Source: Anthopleura xanthogrammica (taxonomy: Eukaryota; Cnidaria; Anthozoa; Actiniaria; Actiniidae). From it: 64,000 nucleotides of DNA. The DNA lies in contig OZ025221.1 of the NCBI GenBank assembly GCA_964019055.1, forward strand, positions 6,788,468-6,852,467, read 5' to 3'. Numbering within the stretch: the first letter of the stretch is position 1; each line of letters begins with the position of its first letter. The position numbers were made by a program, and so were the translations under genes. A model generated the notes under the pieces. The model worked only from the letters and a program-made list of their open reading frames with translations, had not been told where the DNA came from and did not search any database. Positions 38,007-49,400 of this stretch are shown here, one piece after another.

Positions 38007-39126
38007 AGAACAATCCCAGGTTAATTTTTCATAGCAAGCAATGACTTGCCGAATTTGAAAAGAAACGTCATTCGTCGATCTAATAATTGAGAAATTATTG
38101 GACGATTGACGTCGACACTGATCCAATAATTTAAAAAATTATGTCCAAACAGGAAAGATTCGCATGCCAAAGGCAGTAAAATACACTTCGAAGAATATCT
38201 AAAAGGAAAAACAAGCCAGCAATTTGCTCGAGCTCGAGATCACTGGTCAAGAACTACTCGCTGTTTTAATGAAGAGTTTTATTTTACGGGATCTGATCAT
38301 GAATGTTCAAACAATTGCGATTCAGTATTCAAAGTAGTTCAACTTTTATAACTAGAAATTTGATTGTCATTATCAATGTTGACTTTCACATATAATCAGT
38401 GAGTTCAATTAATTTTTGCCACCTATTGTGAACGCTTTTTTTGAACTCCATTTTACTATTTCGTTTAATTGTGTGTTGAAATTCATAACTTTATGAGCTC
38501 TGGTTTCTAGTCAATTATTTGATAAAATGCTTTCTTAAATGACTAGATTAGTCATCCTTCGGCTTCAGTAGATATTTCTCTCCTCGTTATAGATAATTTT
38601 TAGCTGTTTTTCATATCCTAACCAGCCGGCTCATCAAATTAATTGCTGATTCTGAAGTATTTCAGCAAATTAGTTTTACATGGTTCTTGTTGACATGAAA
38701 TCTTTATATTAGGCGAATCTGTCACTAATCCAGCTCCAAAGTTTTTAATAATTTAATAAAAACACACTCCCAACGTTTTCCCTAGGCTTCCTTCTCTATG
38801 AACTTTTATCATTATATATCTTAAAATCAATGAGCATTACTTCGTGAAACTATTTTAATTACTGACATGCTCATACCACCATCATTGCCTGTAACTGACG
38901 AGGAATTAACACAGGAAAACAAGCTAAAAACACCAATGTTTTAGCAAACCACCATGTTTTTTATTAATAGCAATAGGTCACGTTCCATGTCTTAATTTAT
39001 ACGGATACAGTGGATTTGAACCTGCGTCTCCTAGCATGCAAACGTAATATGTAAACTTATTTCAAAATATCCACAGAGACATCCACAGAAGCTAAGACTT
39101 CGCGTGGACTTCGGACCTAACGGTAA

Positions 39127-39544
39127 TAGGCGTCTTGCACTAACAGGTCACGTGACCCTATCCCCTTAAGACGAGCAGCTGTGTCAAAATTAACAACAGA
39201 AATGAAAAGAGCACTTTGACATTAGTAGAGAAGCAGAGTTCGAGCTCATAAAAGGAGAAACAGGAGAAATGGCATTAAATATAAAATTGAATGATTTATA
39301 AGGATTTGTCAGGGGAAAATGCGCTGGATGACAGGAGCTTACCAGCCAACACTTTTCCCATACAAAACCTTACAAAATATTCAGTTTTATATTTAATGCC
39401 ATTTCTCCTATAGTTAAAATTATAAGCTGAAACGTCGCCCTCTTACTAATATCAAAGTGCTCTTTTCATTTCTGTTGATCATTATGACACAGCTGCTCGT
39501 CTTAAGGGGATAGGGTCACGTGACCTGTTAGTGCAAGTCGCCTA
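39127..39544. repeat. MITE-like element with about 100-bp terminal inverted repeats
   Basis: TAGGCGTCTTGCACTAACAG at the left is inverted as CTGTTAGTGCAAGTCGCCTA at the right. The arms continue through GGTCACGTGACC, CCCTTAAGACGAGCAGCTGTG and AAATGAAAAGAGCACTTTG. The interior has an ATTTAATGCCATTTCTCC hairpin. Confidence 0.85.
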
Positions 39545-39658
39545 TTTAGGCCATTACGTCTTATTAATTACACCCCGGAAAAAAAAGCATTAAAGGAAAA
39601 CAAGAAAAAGTAGGTTTTGTGCAAAACCGGAAAAATAAAAACAAAAGAAATGCCGAAA

Positions 39659-39726
39659 TGAAAAAGAAAAAGAAAAAGAAAAAGAAAAAGAAAAAGAAAA
39701 AGAAAAAGAAAAAGAAAAAGAAAAAG
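39659..39726. repeat. (AAAAAG)n microsatellite
   Basis: Eleven or so perfect AAAAAG units. Confidence 0.95.
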
Positions 39727-40798
39727 CTACCATATTATATTAGAAACATCTTGATGAAAACCCAAGCTTTATATTAGGATATACATTATTGGTTTACAAA
39801 TATTCTATCTTCTTCCTCTACCATTTATTGCAAATAAATATATACTTAATCGATAAACGATATATTATTCTCGTTGACATGACAGATCTGATGTTTGGCC
39901 CAATCCTTCAAATTTCATGGGCCCCTGAAGGAACCTCTGGGCTGATCAAAGTCACTGAAGACACTCATAGATCCAATTGGAGTTTAGCGTGTTAGGTTTT
40001 TTTTGGGACGTAAGCGGGAAACCAGAGAAAATCCTCCGAGATTGGATCACCACGATACCACCGTTGTTTCCCATTTTGTAATCGTTATATTGACGCTCGT
40101 TAATTGATCGCACTCTGGGACGCGCGTGGGCTCTGCGCTACAAATATTCCCCGTTAATGAGATATTAATTTGACAACGTATATTTCCATAACAATTAGGT
40201 CACCCAAACCAGCTGGCTTAGTTTCTAGCAATGAAGTTCACTCAGTTTACATAAAGATTTTAAAATTGGTTTTCAGCCAGGACTCCACTGTTTTCCTCTA
40301 TTTCTTTTCTTCGTCCTTTTATGAGCCTTCTTTTATTAAACTGTCATGAAAAGCTCATATTTTAATTTCCACTGAAACATTTGGCTATTCTTAAAAAAAT
40401 CTTTAATAATATATATATGTATTATAAAGGAACGTTGTCTGGCAATGAGTCCCCAGACAACATACATTGCAAGCTAGCTTTCTTAGGTTAATTCAGCTTC
40501 TGCTGCAAAGATAGACAAATCAGCAGCCTTTTCTTTTGTTTCTGGCTTCAATGCCGTTAACTGCAATAAAAAGATAATGCACGCAATCAGGAGAGCAGAT
40601 TGAAATTATTTGGATTTTTATTGGTTGATGATTGAAGGGTAGGTGCCTGTCAGGTGCTTTCATTATTAAATTTACAAGAGGAATTATCCTGCTATTAAAT
40701 AAAATATTAATGTTGTATGTATAAAGATATGATAAGAAACGTTAATCATACAATCGAATTCGAAGTCATCTTCAACTGTTGTCCCAAGATTAGTGTTG

Positions 40799-41899
40799 AT
40801 GATGCCTCGTATCTCAAGCCCAAATGATAATATCAGTAACAAAACATCATCAAGTCGTCAAGGCGAAAGTGTTCTTGCCCTTGTATATTTGTGGCAAAGT
40901 GCTCCAGCATTGTTCATCTCGGTCGTATGTCTTTATTTTCTTCTCATCATCACTGGTATCATACTTAATAGTCTAGTCTGTTATGTGATGATCAAAAGCA
41001 AGCGGTACCTTAAGAACATCAGTTGCTTCTTTATCACCCATATGGCAGCCGTGGATTTGTTCTGCCGCGTGGTCTTTACTCCTCTTGTGGTGTACATGTC
41101 CCTCCCGACTAAAACTGTGCAGAGTTCCATTCCATGCAAGATCAGTACATTTGTGTCAAATTCATGTGCAGCAGCCATCTTTGGTAGCCTTGTCGTCATT
41201 GCTATCGACAGATATCTCAACATTGTTCAACCTCTCAGCAGCCTTAAGCGAAAGAAGCGACCATTCGTTATCGGAGTACTGGTTTGGATTTACGCCATCG
41301 CGTCGTCCGTTATGTTTCTTCATACTGCCCACAATGTTCCACTCGCTGATCTACCAGAAGCCAAAGACATCGATGGAGTTGGTAACCCGACCTCCTGTGA
41401 CATTACCCCTGGTTTGATGGGCGGTCTCTCTGTCACCATTTCTGCTGTTATGATATTTGTGGTTCCTCTTGTAACCCTGATCCTAACTTACACGGCAATA
41501 TTTGCAAGTTTGAGGCGTCGTTGCCAGAATGGTTTGGTTCACAGCATTGCAGCAAAGTCCAAAGCAAAAGCGGCCCGAATGTTGATCCTTGTGGTAATTG
41601 GGTTTGTAATTTCATTTGGACCTTCTGTTGTGCTTCAAACGATCCGTTCATACAAGGCCTTTGAAGATGCCAATAGCGAAAGTCTTGTCATCGTTCTGAT
41701 CATTGCAGACATCCTTCAGTTCTGTAGCTCCTTGGCAAACCCAGCAATTTACTCGTTCTACAGCGATGACTTTAGGAAAGACATGCTCAAAAGTTGCTTC
41801 TGGATTTATGTAAAGTGTATGTCTTTCCGTAATCAAAAGGTTGCTGGCACACGACAATCAAGATCAAAATCAGCAAGTATGATGACAACCACCTTGTGA
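40799..41899 (+). CDS. Class A GPCR, intronless (paralog 1 of tail-to-tail pair)
   Basis: 366 residues from the first ATG (40799). Class A landmarks by residue: Asn57 in TM1, Asp86 in TM2, Cys113 at the top of TM3, DRY 137-139, Trp163 in TM4, Cys200 in extracellular loop 2, Pro223 in TM5, NPAIY 314-318 in TM7. TM6 has FGP (274-276) where CWxP is usual. The N-terminus has N-glycosylation sites (NIS, NKT) and no signal peptide. The C-terminus ends TTTL, compatible with a class I PDZ ligand. Seven helices are evident. The ligand cannot be inferred; overall it resembles rhodopsin-family receptors expanded in cnidarians. The paralog is at 45359-46492 on the other strand, and 40929-41213 is nearly identical to it. 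Confidence 0.9.
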   Translation: MMPRISSPNDNISNKTSSSRQGESVLALVYLWQSAPALFISVVCLYFLLIITGIILNSLVCYVMIKSKRYLKNISCFFITHMAAVDLFCRVVFTPLVVYMSLPTKTVQSSIPCKISTFVSNSCAAAIFGSLVVIAIDRYLNIVQPLSSLKRKKRPFVIGVLVWIYAIASSVMFLHTAHNVPLADLPEAKDIDGVGNPTSCDITPGLMGGLSVTISAVMIFVVPLVTLILTYTAIFASLRRRCQNGLVHSIAAKSKAKAARMLILVVIGFVISFGPSVVLQTIRSYKAFEDANSESLVIVLIIADILQFCSSLANPAIYSFYSDDFRKDMLKSCFWIYVKCMSFRNQKVAGTRQSRSKSASMMTTTL

Positions 41900-44005
41900 A
41901 CTCATTTGTCCCAGTTACATTTTACGTCCTTGAGCTTTTTTCCTAAGTAACGGTAGTGGGAAGAAAGTATATCTTTTGAAAATGAATATTCCTTATCCAA
42001 AAGCGTCTAATTTCCAAGAGATTTGAAATTGGAAAGCCTACTACGCACGAAGTAAATGGATCAACTGGACCAGTGAAACACGTTTCTTTATGATTTGAGT
42101 GCACCCCTTCTTTCTGGTATTCAGTGATCTGTTTTTCAAAAATTTCATTTTCAATTTCCAAGAGATTTGAGATTTGAAAACCTGTACCTGAAGTAAATGG
42201 ATCAACTGGACAAGTGAGCACGTTTCTTTATAACTTGCACCCCCTTCTTTCTGGTATTCAGAGATCTTTGTTTTCGACAATCGAAAGAGTAGACAGAGAT
42301 GCAACCGACAGTACAAACCACTGAGAAAGCCTGAATGAGAAATTCGTTCTCATTTCCGTGTATAGCTCTAGTTAGAATCAGTGGATTATTAATTGATAAT
42401 CTAGTTTTAATTAAGGATGCTCTTAAAGAGTTCGTAGGGATCTTAATCTGATGGAGTATAGACAAGTCGTAAAACATATCAGCAACAGTTTTACTCAAAA
42501 GTATAAAATTTAAAATCGAGGAAAATTACAAACTGTGTTCACAACTTAATTAATATAAAAGGACTTATTCACATAATGATCTACTAAGATTTTAGCTCTC
42601 CATGCAATAATAAAAGAGATGTCAACTTTTAAATTTCTGAGTTGTCAGTAAAAGTGGTAATGAATCCATATATTCTACGTAAAATTTAAGAGTTTTTAAA
42701 GCCGCATTGAGCAATTCAAGCACTATATCACATGTCGAGCTCATATTCACGGGGAAGACTAATTTTATCATGCCCTTTCAATATTCAGAGTTGTTTTTGC
42801 GGTAGTGTGATTAAAAAGGGAAATGTGAGTGAAGCAAAATGTAAATAACGAAGTCAGCAAGCATCCTATTGCGAAAGGGTTCTCGGTGTTCAAAATAATA
42901 TATTATATAAGCAGTTTTGCTGATCTTATTTGAGAAAAACGTTGAAATCTTATCGGCGATACCCTGAAACTTCCTCTGGGCTGATCTAAGTCTAAGCTCG
43001 AGCACGACTAACTCGGCACACATCTTAATATATACAGCAGCTGCTTTTGATAGAGAAAACAACTTTGTATATTTTTCAATAACAGTGCGCCTCCATTAAC
43101 CAAGCCACCCAAACACTTGTAGTAAAATATATGCTTTTTAAGGAGAAAATTGGATGGCCTTGGTTCAAGTAGTCGCACTGTAAGAGGAACTCAATGCAAG
43201 GGAATAGGAAAATCAAGCAAAAAAAAAGTACACTTTCTTTTATCGCGCGTGCAGTTTGTTTTCTTATATGATGTCCTATGTCGCTCATATGTAGAAATAC
43301 AGTTTAGTGAAACGGTATTGCTTGCTGTTTCTGCGGGTGTTTTGATTGATATAAGATTTGAATAAAATAAAAAAATATCCAGATATAAATATTGATTAAA
43401 ATGTCATATGTTGTTATGCTGAAAAGGAAGCGCGACACGTGGTAGTTCATTCCAAGCCCCTTGGACCGTAACCAGACAACATAAGATAAAAAAGCACCAA
43501 ATATAATAATTATTTAATCAGGCTTAAAAAACATCAAACAACTCCCCAGACAGAATACTTAACGAATCTTCCAGCTGAGCGGCTTTAGTTTTCTAACCAA
43601 TTACAGTCCGTTGTGCGTTTTTATGGCCGGCCCTGTGTCCAAGCACTTTTTTCTAACTGAAAACAATTGATACAATACATTTTAAGTCTCACAAAAGTCT
43701 AAACCTCTTATATTAATAAGAGCTAGTGATATTTCATCTGATTTATCTAAAAACCACTCGAGAAATTATTTTCAAAATAAAGAGTGAAGGGCCGCAGGGT
43801 TTGATCAACAATGCTCTGCGCAATTAGTTAATTGTTCACTCAGCTGGTTGCAGGTGGCTTTAAACTTTATATATGTTCTTCATTTCATCAAGCAACTAAA
43901 CCAATTTCATTAATTGCGACTAAACACTCAGTTCGAAATGTCCTGTCAAATTATGTCATGGCGGCCTCTCGGGGAGCGTTGGTGACATTTAACAAAAGAT
44001 TTCTC
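41900..44005. other. Intergenic interval downstream of GPCR 1
   Basis: No supported coding frame. It begins with a two-copy tandem repeat (42007-42275) and continues as AT-rich sequence to the assembly gap. An AATAAA at 42609-42614 is a possible but distant polyadenylation signal. Confidence 0.55.
42007..42275 (+). repeat. Two-copy imperfect tandem repeat, about 145-bp unit
   Basis: Both copies contain TTTCCAAGAGATTTGA, GAAGTAAATGGATCAACTGG, CACGTTTCTTTAT and CCCCTTCTTTCTGGTATTCA in order, at about 42010-42122 and 42156-42261. Confidence 0.8.
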
Positions 44006-44205
44006 NNNNNNNNNNNNNNNNNNNNNNNNNNNNNNNNNNNNNNNNNNNNNNNNNNNNNNNNNNNNNNNNNNNNNNNNNNNNNNNNNNNNNNNNNNNNNNN
44101 NNNNNNNNNNNNNNNNNNNNNNNNNNNNNNNNNNNNNNNNNNNNNNNNNNNNNNNNNNNNNNNNNNNNNNNNNNNNNNNNNNNNNNNNNNNNNNNNNNNN
44201 NNNNN
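44006..44205. other. Assembly gap (200 N)
   Basis: A run of exactly 200 undetermined bases, a conventional scaffold spacer. Open frames that run through it are artefacts. Confidence 0.99.
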
Positions 44206-44384
44206 CAACAACAAAAAACACTCAAAGAGAGCCGGGAAAAAAACGTTTTTCGGACCACGTAGCTTCCCATATATGAGGGTCTGGTGGGGGGACGAGGTGC
44301 TTTTTAAGTTAACTTGAATTAATTAAAGATGACAAACAAATATTCTCATCTTTAATTCAGTATTCACTTGTCTATATCATTGCA

Positions 44385-44463
44385 AGCTAACGTCATGTCT
44401 CGCTTCGATGTAAAGGAACGGCTACCTTTCAAGATCGTGCAGTGAACTGTGAAGGGGGCTATT
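44385..44463 (+). repeat. Half copy of the 2755-2981 foldback element
   Basis: Shares TCGCTTCGATGTAAAGG, ACGGCTACCTTTCAAGAT and GAACTGTGAAGGGG-type words with the right arm at 2891-2981. The left arm is not visible here. Confidence 0.6.
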
Positions 44464-44581
44464 GTGCCTGAACACCCGTTCTCAGCTCCTAAACCCGATG
44501 ATTTTTTCACTTAAGCTAAGAATGATTGTGAAACAACAAGGTAACACGCCCAAAGCGAATAAAATTTTTAATTTGGCTTAC

Positions 44582-44587
44582 ATTTAT
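44582..44587 (-). terminator. Possible polyadenylation signal (AATAAA, minus strand)
   Basis: TTTATT on the plus strand reads AATAAA on the minus strand, about 82 bp downstream of the stop of the putative terminal exon at 44669-44834. Confidence 0.35.
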
Positions 44588-44668
44588 TTAGCTTCACTTC
44601 TACTAAGAACTGATGTATAAACTTAAAGCAGAGTATACAATCAAATGGTGCAGTTTTAACGTACGGGC

Positions 44669-44834
44669 TTAGAAAGCTGCTTGTTTCCTTAAGCTTCTTA
44701 AATACTCTTTCAGTGGCCCCATGTAGTATCGCTTACTGGGGTCAACTTTCTCCTCTTTAATCTTATAGGCTTCAATGCCAACTCGCCGTAATGGCCAACC
44801 AATTGCAACAACACGATCTTTGTTTTGGGTGGGA
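44669..44834 (-). CDS. Putative 3'-terminal exon of an unrecognised gene
   Basis: On the minus strand a frame with non-repetitive, protein-like composition runs from a possible acceptor (CCTGGTAG at 44842-44835) to a stop at 44669. It includes VVAIGWPLRRVG, YKIKEEKVDPSKRYYMGP and the terminal LRSLRKQAAF. An AATAAA follows. Its 5' side runs straight into the hexanucleotide repeat, so upstream exons would have to lie beyond the repeat and beyond GPCR 2. I do not recognise the family. It may be a true last exon, with GPCR 2 nested in an intron, or a pseudogene fragment. Confidence 0.35.
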
Positions 44835-44854
44835 CTACCAGGAAATGTGAAACG

Positions 44855-45358
44855 GACGTCCACGTCCACGTCCACGTCCACGTCCACGTCCACGTCCACG
44901 TCCACGTCCACGTCCACGTCCACGTCCACGTCCACGTCCACGTCCACGTCCACGTCCACGTCCACGTCCACGTCCACGTCCACGTCCACGTCCACGTCCA
45001 CGTCCACGTCCACGTCCACGTCCACGTCCACGTCCACGTCCACGTCCACGTCCACGTCCACGTCCACGTCCACGTCCACGTCCACGTCCACGTCCACGTC
45101 CACGTCCACGTCCACGTCCACGTCCACGTCCACGTCCACGTCCACGTCCACGTCCACGTCCACGTCCACGTCCACGTCCACGTCCACGTCCACGTCCACG
45201 TCCACGTCCACGTCCACGTCCACGTCCACGTCCACGTCCACGTCCACGTCCACGTCCACGTCCACGTCCACGTCCACGTCCACGTCCACGTCCACGTCCA
45301 CGTCCACGTCCACGTCCACGTCCACGTCCACGTCCACGTCCACGTCCACGTCCACGTC
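44855..45358. repeat. (GACGTG)n / (CACGTC)n hexanucleotide array, 84 units
   Basis: 504 bp of an essentially perfect hexamer, ending at the stop codon of GPCR 2. It is open in nearly every frame (Asp-Val, Ser-Thr, Val-His and Arg-Gly dipeptides), so apparent open frames here have no coding value. Confidence 0.97.
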
Positions 45359-46492
45359 TCATAACATGGTTGTCACATATCGTAACGTGGTTGTCAGTGG
45401 AGTCGAACCTGCTGCTCTCGGCGATACCCTTGCACAAACTTTTCGATGACAGAAATGCATCTTTCTTCGATTGCAAATATTGAGCAAGTCTTTTCGGAAG
45501 TCTTCGCTGAAAAAGGTATATATCAAAGGGTTAAATAAAGAGCTGCAAAACTCAAGTGTATCTGTTACTAATACCACTATGACCATAGAAGGACTTTGGC
45601 TGTAGTCGCCTGTGAAAACCCTGTATGATCGAAGCAGCTGAACCACAACTGAAGGGCCAAAACACAAAACAAACCCGACCACAACCAGGACAAGCATTCG
45701 AGCAGCCTTTGCTTTGGACTTTGCCGCAGCATGATGAATTAATTGTCTTTGGCATCGACGTCGCAGGCTGACAAATATCGCTGTGTAAGTGATGATGAGG
45801 ATCGCGAGAGGGATGAAAAATGTCATGACAGCAGAGACTGTGACGGAGATGCTGCCAATGTAATTTGGAGAAATGTTACAAGATGTGGGGTTTCCGACTA
45901 AGTTGATGTTTTTTGCCTCGGGTAGCTTATCCAGCCGTATGTTGTGAGCAGTGTGAAGGAACATGACAGACGAAGCGATGGCATAGGACCAGACCAATGC
46001 AACAACAATAAATGGTCGCTTTTCCTTTTTGAGACTGAGAAGGGGATGGATGATGTTGCGATATCTGTCCATAGCAATGACGACAAGGCTACCAAAGATG
46101 GCTGCTGCACATGAATTTGACACAAATGTACTGATTTTGCATGGAATGGGACTCTGTTCAGCTCTGGTCGGGAGGGACATGTACACCACAAGAGGAGTAA
46201 AGACCACGCGGCAGAACAAATCCACGGCTGCCATATGGGTGATAAAGAAGCAACTGATGTTCTTAAGGTACCGCTTGCTTTTGATCATCACATAACAGAC
46301 TAGACCATTAAGTATGATACCAGTGATGATGAGAAGAAAATAAAGACAGATGATGGCGATGAAAACTGTTGGTGCAGCTTGCCAAAAACCAACAAGGACA
46401 AGGACACCTCCGCCATTGTGAAATCGTTGGCCCTTGTTTGAGATCTTTGGGAGAGAACCCTGACTTGTTACACCTTCAGACAAATGTGGCAT
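45359..46492 (-). CDS. Class A GPCR, intronless (paralog 2 of tail-to-tail pair)
   Basis: 377 residues from the first ATG on the minus strand (46492). Landmarks: Asn62 in TM1, Asp91 in TM2, Cys118 before TM3, DRY 142-144, NPLIY in TM7 and FGP in TM6 as in paralog 1. TM1 to TM3 are almost identical to paralog 1; the rest is clearly diverged. At the C-terminus, where paralog 1 stops after TTTL (TGA), this gene has CGA and continues for seven residues (RYVTTML). The extension reflects a small duplication (ACAACCAC-GTTACGA / ACAACCAT-GTTATGA). The TGA used as stop abuts the hexanucleotide array directly. Ligand unknown. Confidence 0.9.
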   Translation of the reverse strand: MPHLSEGVTSQGSLPKISNKGQRFHNGGGVLVLVGFWQAAPTVFIAIICLYFLLIITGIILNGLVCYVMIKSKRYLKNISCFFITHMAAVDLFCRVVFTPLVVYMSLPTRAEQSPIPCKISTFVSNSCAAAIFGSLVVIAMDRYRNIIHPLLSLKKEKRPFIVVALVWSYAIASSVMFLHTAHNIRLDKLPEAKNINLVGNPTSCNISPNYIGSISVTVSAVMTFFIPLAILIITYTAIFVSLRRRCQRQLIHHAAAKSKAKAARMLVLVVVGFVLCFGPSVVVQLLRSYRVFTGDYSQSPSMVIVVLVTDTLEFCSSLFNPLIYTFFSEDFRKDLLNICNRRKMHFCHRKVCARVSPRAAGSTPLTTTLRYVTTML

Positions 46493-49400
46493 GTTTTGGG
46501 GCACTATACTACTGCTCTGGTATTTGCTCGTATTCAGGCTTTAAAAAACATGAAAACGTTTTTTCTCTTAACCCATAAAATTACCAGCCTTGAATGTGAA
46601 CAACTCAGTTAAGAAACTAAATTTAATCAAGGCTTTACATTTTTACTTGCTTCCCTCAATTGATGTCATCTTAAGCAAACAAACGAAGATAGAAAAGTAT
46701 CGCGTATTCACTCTCATCTCCTAGCAATGAAACTTTCTAATCCCTTCACCAGAGCCGAAAACCAATCATATACCAATCCATTACATGAGCGTCGCCGGTT
46801 TCGAGACAGCTTTTACTTAGCAATCGAGGTTCGTGATTCGTTAGGTGCTAACCTCAATTCCAAACAGACTGTAGTGTATCCGTTCTTTACTAATAAACGC
46901 CTGAGATATATTTTTAGAGTAATTGAGCTTTGGTAAATAATATAAGGTGCCATTGAATTTGTTCGAGTTTGAATAACAACTCACGAATTACAATTTTCTT
47001 GCAAATCTTGTCGTACGGAATCTTTTTAACCGCGGCAAAAACACCAAATTTATATTTCTGCAACATCAGTTAGATAAATAGATAGTTTATTTCTAAAAGC
47101 ATTGCAACCTACAGGGTTGAATTACGCTAATATTTACAAGTATAAAAACAATAAGAAACTAAATATATGCAAAAAATATTAAATATATTCTAATAAGGAA
47201 AGGAAACATCGAAAATACATAAGACATTTATATGGCATGATGGTCAAGCATCTGGATTTTTTTTATTTACCTAAGCTATTTTCTTTTCGCTGGCGCCTGT
47301 TGCTATGGTGACTCATTCAAACTAAAATCAACAGAAGTCACCTCAGAAGTCTGCTTAAAGACAAATGCGAACATTTAAAACTTATGATATAATACGAAGA
47401 AAACAATTCCATCTCTGTCAAGGAAGTTTATGGGACGTGGGATAAATGATATTTACTCAAACGACTAACCCACTGCGATAAAAACATCTAGATTAATTTA
47501 ATTAGGACTTGGATCGCCAGGTGTTCCACTATATCCTGAGCAAAACAATGTATCAAAAATTTCAAATAAATCGAGGGAAAATATAAGGAATGAAGAAAGC
47601 TAAGAAGATGTTTCAAATAAAATAAAGAAATCTTTTAAACGCCGCATCGTGCATCATGTGTAATGAAAGACTGTTGCTAAGTGAAACAGCCTTACGAGTC
47701 TGTTCGTCAGAGAGTGTCTCGTCCTGTGACGCCTACTTGACTGCGCGGAAGGTTTTCGTAATAAAGGCTAAATTACAAATTTATGAATAAGAACTTTGTG
47801 TTTCATCTACGTTTTTGACATTTATTTATGCAAGCTTAATTCGAGCTTTTGGCTCATCTTCAGGGAGAATAAAATATTTTTGTTGGTTATTTTGTAATAC
47901 TTGCATCAAGAGTTCCGCGCTACTACTCTAAGCGCATGCTCACGAGGGGCGGTGTTTTGTAAAATATTATATATTTCGGTATATATTTGATTCGGAATTA
48001 GCTGAACGGTAGTGATCTTGAAAATTTAAGGAAAATTATGCTCGACAAGAAAAATACTATAAAGTATAGCAGTAACGAGGAACTCTTGATGCTTGTATTC
48101 TTTATAATCCTGAATATGCGAAACAAAGGCTCAAAAGGTTGGATAAATAAATGTCAAAAACATTGATGAAACACAAAGTTTTTTTTTTGATTCATATTTG
48201 ATTCAAATACGTTTTAATTCTTAATATTTACTTGCTGTGCAGATGCATTCTTATCTGTGTGATCTACAGTTGTAAAACATTATCTCTTTGGATGTTTTCG
48301 GTGTACAGCGACATGGTCACTGCGTCTCTGTGATTGTCTTCTCAATTTTAAGGTCATGGGCGCATGCATTTGTGCGCATGCATTTGTGCGCATCACATCT
48401 GTGCATCATCATCACACCATCTTTCTGTCATTTTTATTTGTTGGGCTACCTATGGTAAGACCTTTTCAATACGGCGGACGGGCCATTTCGGTGTTTAACG
48501 AAAATTTTTATTTTTTATTCTATTTTTTTATTTATTTATTTTTTCCTGTTCAAGGAATATTTAAAGATATAATTTGGTGACCTACCCTGATATTTTTTAC
48601 TGTGTGTACGTTTATTGTAACTAAAGCTATAACATATCAAATCAAATGCGCCATATGGCGCACTCGTACATACTACTTGCACTGTTCAGATATTGGGTTC
48701 CCTGTGTTTTCCTATATTTTTTTGACAGGACGGAATATTATTAACCTTCCAAGAGCAGGGCTGAAAAACGAGCCAGCGGGTTTGGTTAAAAATCGCGGGC
48801 TCACCTGCTTCTTATAAAAATGCATATGGTTTCGAAAAAATCTCAAAATCAGCTACAAAAGTCCAAACATTAAGCCCATTTCTTGAAAGTTAAGAAAATT
48901 TTGCATTTTAATCTATTAACCAATGCCTAAGGTTTGTTTTTACGGTATGTAGAACTTTTCTAATGTTTGTACTAAAACGCTTTTCCATGAAAACCTCTAC
49001 TAATGTTAGTGTTTGATGCGAAGTTTCAAGCAGCCATGTTTGTTTTTCATTGACAATTCGGCGCATGCGCACACGTTTTTCAGCCCTTTCCCTTCCAAGT
49101 AGTTCGCTCACTTTAAGGAGGCTAGAAAGGGTTTTTGAACTTGCATATAGACTAACAAAAATGACCCTGAAAAACTTTATATGGCTAATATATGACCGTA
49201 AGTTGACCCAGAAGACGAAAGACCATAAAGTAAAGGTTTGAATAAAAAGAAAAATATGACGTAACACGTTGCTATGACAACGATAGAATGTGTGCAAATT
49301 TTTTCATTTAAAAAATCATAACTCAAAAACCGAACAGTGAAAATCGTTTAAAATTGGCATGTTTGAACTTCATCATCCAATCTTTGATTAGACCGAAAAA

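Larger units (their letters stand above)
36415..40798. other. Intergenic interval, gene-free, rich in small elements
   Basis: About 4.4 kb between copy B and the first GPCR with no supported coding frame. It holds elements at 37483-37860 and 39127-39544, an (AAAAAG)n tract and AT-rich unique sequence. No RNA gene was recognised; a lone box B-like word at 39012-39022 has no matching box A. Confidence 0.6.

Noticed and set aside
43832..44317. Open frames crossing the run of N
   Set aside because: The frame is held open only by the 200-base assembly gap.
44669..45476. Long open frames on both strands through the hexanucleotide array (Asp-Val, Ser-Thr, Val-His, Arg-Gly repeats)
   Set aside because: Any perfect 6-bp repeat without stops is open in most frames. 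Only the non-repetitive tail at 44669-44834 has protein-like composition.
48908..49297. 129-codon minus-strand frame
   Set aside because: It has no recognisable domain, poor composition for a protein and no splice or signal context.
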